Shown here in pieces: positions 15,464-17,192 of a stretch of 17,192 nucleotides of DNA. Origin of the DNA: JBKHHU01 sp046539045 (GTDB taxonomy: Bacteria; Planctomycetota; Phycisphaerae; SM23-33); assembly GCA_046539045.1 (NCBI GenBank), contig JBKHHU010000055.1, positions 1 through 17,192 on the forward strand, given 5' to 3'. Each line of letters starts with the position of its first letter. Positions within the stretch are counted from its first letter, which is position 1. Under the pieces are notes generated by a model that ran no database searches, was not told the origin of the DNA, and worked only from the letters and a program-made list of their open reading frames with translations. The translations under genes were made by a program, and so were the position numbers.

Positions 15464-15492
15464 TTGCCTCAGAGAGCTGGAAACGGTAGGAT
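15464..15492 (+). promoter_or_regulatory. Possible promoter for rubredoxin gene
   Basis: TTGCCT (15464-15469) and TAGGAT (15487-15492) are separated by exactly 17 bp, each 4/6 to consensus. Initiation would leave a leader of about 50 nt before ATG 15548. The position, after a strong terminator and before the next gene, supports it. Confidence 0.4.
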
Positions 15493-15547
15493 TTTGGACT
15501 CACATGGTTTTGGACGATCTCTCCAGACAAGAAGGAAAGGCCATCAG

Positions 15548-15706
15548 ATGAAGTACGTATGCGATCTTTGCGGCTGGGTGTACGACCCGGCAGTCGGCGA
15601 TCCGGACAACGGTGTTGAGCCCGGAACGAAGTTCGAAGATGTCCCGGATGACTGGGTTTGCCCCGAATGCGGTGCGACCAAGGACGACTTCTCCCCGGTC
15701 GACTGA
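15548..15706 (+). CDS. Rubredoxin
   Basis: 52 residues, the standard size for a single-domain rubredoxin. This is a small cytoplasmic iron protein carrying one electron, often to rubrerythrin, superoxide reductase or rubredoxin:oxygen oxidoreductase in anaerobes. The four iron-binding cysteines are in YVCDLCGWVYDP (Cys5, Cys8) and WVCPECGATKDDF (Cys38, Cys41). The middle has the usual DPDNGVEPGTKFEDVPDDW. The frame is open upstream to 15464, but ATG 15548, preceded by AAGGAAAGG, gives the conserved MKYVC start. It is separated from rseP by a terminator and followed 33 bp later by the phosphatase gene. None of the usual redox partners is in the window. Confidence 0.97.
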   Translation: MKYVCDLCGWVYDPAVGDPDNGVEPGTKFEDVPDDWVCPECGATKDDFSPVD

Positions 15707-15739
15707 GACCCCGCCATTCGCTCAAGGGCCGCGTTCTTC

Positions 15740-16507
15740 ATGCGTGAAACCAGAGAACAACTGGAACACGAACTGGACCTGGCGTTGGCGGCGGAATTGC
15801 AGTCCGCCCTTCTGCCGGATCGGCGCTGCCTCGGATCCACCCGCCCCTTCGCTGCCGCACGGAACCGGATGTGCGGCAGCGTAGGTGGGGATTTCTATGA
15901 TTTCATCCGCCTGAACGACGACCAGTACGTGATCGTCATCGGCGATGTCGTCGGGCATGGAATTCGCGCTGCCCTCCTCATGGCCCAGATCATGGGCTAT
16001 CTGCACAGCGACTTCCCGCACCGGACTCAACCGATCCGCGTGGTCAGGGAATTGAACCGCTGGCTGATCAATCTCGGGGAACGGATCGGTACGGTCGTCC
16101 CGTGCTCGCTCTTCTATTCCGTTCTCGACGTGCCGTCGCGGATGCTTCTCAGCTGCAACGCCGGGCATCCAAGGGCCTTCGTCTGCGACCGCGATACCTG
16201 CAGCGTTCTCCAGTGGGGAACCGAGAGTTTCCTCCTCGGTATCGAGGAATTCGAACCGGAAGAAAGCTGCATGACCTTTGAGTCCAGCAGCCGCATGGTG
16301 CTCTACACCGATGGCGTGACCGACGCCACCGGTCTGGACCGGGAGAGATTCGGCGAATCCCGCCTGCACGAAGTGCTTAATGCCCATGCCGACGACTCGC
16401 CCGATGCCTGTGCCGAGGCGGTATTCGCAGCCGTGTCCGAACACCGCAACGGAGCCGACCAGGACGACGACGAGACGATCCTGATCATCGACAGCATGGA
16501 CAGCTGA
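15740..16507 (+). CDS. SpoIIE/RsbU-type PP2C serine phosphatase
   Basis: 255 residues: a short N-terminal helix (1-30, ending in the linker-like LQSALLP seen in RsbU-type proteins), then a stand-alone PPM/SpoIIE catalytic domain. Metal-binding motifs are complete: GSVGGDFYDF (Asp51), VIGDVVGHGIRAALLMAQI (Asp69), CNAGHPRAFV, MVLYTDGVTDA (Asp191) and the C-terminal DDDETILII (Asp243/Asp244). Such enzymes dephosphorylate anti-sigma-antagonist proteins in partner-switching pathways. There is no fused GAF, PAS, HAMP or receiver domain, so input must come from another protein. No kinase or STAS gene is adjacent. ATG 15740 has AAGGG 11 nt upstream, a loose ribosome binding site. Likely co-transcribed with rubredoxin across 33 bp. 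Confidence 0.9.
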   Translation: MRETREQLEHELDLALAAELQSALLPDRRCLGSTRPFAAARNRMCGSVGGDFYDFIRLNDDQYVIVIGDVVGHGIRAALLMAQIMGYLHSDFPHRTQPIRVVRELNRWLINLGERIGTVVPCSLFYSVLDVPSRMLLSCNAGHPRAFVCDRDTCSVLQWGTESFLLGIEEFEPEESCMTFESSSRMVLYTDGVTDATGLDRERFGESRLHEVLNAHADDSPDACAEAVFAAVSEHRNGADQDDDETILIIDSMDS

Positions 16508-16517
16508 TCCCCCAACA

Positions 16518-16700
16518 CTACTGCTCGATGAAGATCCCCGTTATTTCCAGCGCGTCCTGATACCATCGGGCGCTGGGCAGCTCGGTCTGATACTCACAGA
16601 AGGACCGCTCGCCTTCCAGCGATGTGTGTGCGGCCGATTCGGCCAACCCCGTTTGCCAGTTCTCTTGAACCGCGTGCATGATGTTTTGCCCCTGTTCCAT
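16518..16700 (-). CDS. Small hypothetical protein (60 aa)
   Basis: The frame is open in an interval otherwise empty of strong genes and converges on the phosphatase gene with 10 bp between stops. The product is acidic and soluble-looking, with two Trp (NWQTGL, RWYQDAL) and one Cys (SFCEYQT). Third codon positions are mostly G or C, as in neighbouring genes. There is no clear ribosome binding site before ATG 16700. A TTGACA at 16730-16725 lacks a -10 box at proper spacing. I do not recognise it; it may be a real small gene, a remnant, or chance. Confidence 0.4.
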   Translation of the reverse strand: MEQGQNIMHAVQENWQTGLAESAAHTSLEGERSFCEYQTELPSARWYQDALEITGIFIEQ

Positions 16701-16740
16701 AGTTCGCTACCAATACCCCTTGGGTGTCAAACAGGTCCAA

Positions 16741-17001
16741 CGCCATTCTTCGCCGGGTATTGCCTACTACTGTCCGGGCGGTTTAGGCGGGCCTGCCGGG
16801 TTTTTGCCGACGTCTCACACAATAGACGCTCAAAGCGCTCAGATGATTCGTCAATTCGCGCAAAGAACCTATAAAACCGGATGCTGTCCTCGGTACAGAT
16901 TTGTCCGATCGAACATCGCCCGCTACATTTTTGCCGCAATTCGGCGTCGCCGGGAGGCTCAAGCGGCCATTCAAAGCTGAATCCTCTGCCATCTCCCACT
17001 C
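16741..17001. promoter_or_regulatory. Non-coding upstream region with dyads, ahead of sigma-54 promoter
   Basis: Open frames on both strands here (plus 16678-16980; minus 16727-17014) lack ribosome binding sites and recognisable content. The region instead contains small dyads. TGTCCGATCGAACA (16902-16915) is symmetric at 12 of 14 positions. CTGT...ACAG (16884-16898) contains a second TGTCC and has its first T 17 bp upstream. CGTCT...AGACG spans 16811-16828. The first two lie roughly 110-145 bp upstream of the predicted sigma-54 start site, where enhancer-binding activators usually bind. Confidence 0.35.
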
Positions 17002-17017
17002 TGGCACGCGACATGCA
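17002..17017 (+). promoter_or_regulatory. Sigma-54 (RpoN) -24/-12 promoter
   Basis: TGGCACG (17002-17008), four bases (CGAC), then ATGCA (17013-17017). This matches the sigma-54 consensus TGGCACG-N4-TTGCW with one mismatch (A for the first T), a preceding pyrimidine, and the invariant GG and GC dinucleotides exactly 10 bp apart. Initiation about 12 bp after the GC would fall near 17028, giving a leader of roughly 16 nt that holds the ribosome binding site of the next small gene. Confidence 0.7.
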
Positions 17018-17043
17018 TTCCTGTTTGGTGAAAGGAAATCGAC

Positions 17044-17142
17044 ATGCGGATTCTCCTCAACATTCTGGACTGGCTCGGCGAGGGGCTGGTTGTGCTGGCT
17101 GGGCTATGGGCACTGTGGTACGCGGCCATGTTGACGCTCTAG
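17044..17142 (+). CDS. Small single-pass membrane peptide (32 aa), unknown
   Basis: ATG 17044 is preceded by AAAGGAAA with 6-7 nt spacing, one of the best ribosome binding sites in the window. The predicted peptide begins MRILLNILDWLGEG and continues with a single hydrophobic helix (about residues 15-32, LVVLAGLWALWYAAMLTL). The N-terminal part is amphipathic with one Arg and two acidic residues, and there are three Trp in total. It has no Cys, no lipobox and no sorting motif. A near-consensus sigma-54 promoter lies immediately upstream with little room for anything else, which makes this more than a random short frame. It is not one of the small membrane subunits I know (KdpF, CydX). Possible roles are a membrane regulator, an assembly subunit or a toxin-like peptide; none can be shown from the sequence. 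Confidence 0.55.
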   Translation: MRILLNILDWLGEGLVVLAGLWALWYAAMLTL

Positions 17143-17192
17143 AGTGAGTGACAGAAGTAATTTCGTGGTTCAGCGTCGGCCAAAGCGTTCCT

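Noticed and set aside
16678..16980. 100-codon plus-strand frame and the opposing minus-strand frame 16727-17014
   Set aside because: No ribosome binding site, mixed codon usage and no recognisable motif. The interval is better explained as regulatory DNA ahead of the sigma-54 promoter.
1..17192. CRISPR arrays, insertion sequences, prophage or integrase genes
   Set aside because: No direct repeat arrays with spacers, transposase or integrase motifs, or terminal inverted repeats were seen. The tRNA genes show no duplicated 3' end that would mark an attachment site.

Overview
The window is GC-rich, gene-dense chromosomal DNA from a Gram-negative bacterium. It carries a lipid A gene (lpxB), the MEP-pathway gene dxr, an inner-membrane site-2 protease and a rhomboid protease. 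A rubredoxin points to an anaerobic or oxygen-sensitive lifestyle. The enlarged multi-PDZ RseP, the animal-type alpha-L-iduronidase-like glycosidase and the GH29 fucosidase would fit a Planctomycetota/PVC-group polysaccharide degrader (perhaps Phycisphaerae-like). That placement is inference; no rRNA marker is present.

Layout. (1) 1-1358 is the 3' two-thirds of a GH39 alpha-L-iduronidase-like gene, followed by about 350 bp without a recognisable gene. (2) 1707-1974 holds tRNA-Tyr(GTA) and tRNA-Gly(TCC) on the minus strand, with a promoter and a hairpin between them. (3) 2258-3412 is a GH29 alpha-L-fucosidase on the plus strand. It converges on a minus-strand operon across a 20-bp-stem terminator. 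(4) 3503-6683 (minus) is manA-rluB-rhaB, a three-gene operon in which both junctions are ATGA overlaps. (5) 6831-7184 (plus) is a stand-alone MetG-beta-type tRNA-binding protein with a strong terminator. (6) 7286-11599 (minus) is a run of rhomboid protease, thrC, acpS and lpxB. (7) 11947-15340 (plus) is dxr-rseP, ended by a strong intrinsic terminator. (8) 15548-16507 (plus) is a rubredoxin and a SpoIIE/RsbU-type PP2C phosphatase. (9) 16508-17192 is accessory-looking. It has a possible 60-aa minus-strand gene, two dyad motifs, a near-consensus sigma-54 promoter and, directly behind it, a 32-codon membrane peptide gene.

How the parts relate. The glycosidases, mannose-6-phosphate isomerase and rhamnulokinase suggest growth on deoxy-sugar- and uronate-containing polysaccharides. 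They are not one locus: tRNAs and separate transcription units lie between them. The envelope set (lpxB, acpS, dxr, rseP, rhomboid) is conserved housekeeping. The observation most worth following is the sigma-54 promoter at 17002-17017 that appears dedicated to an unrecognised 32-aa single-pass membrane peptide, with candidate activator-binding dyads at the expected upstream distance.
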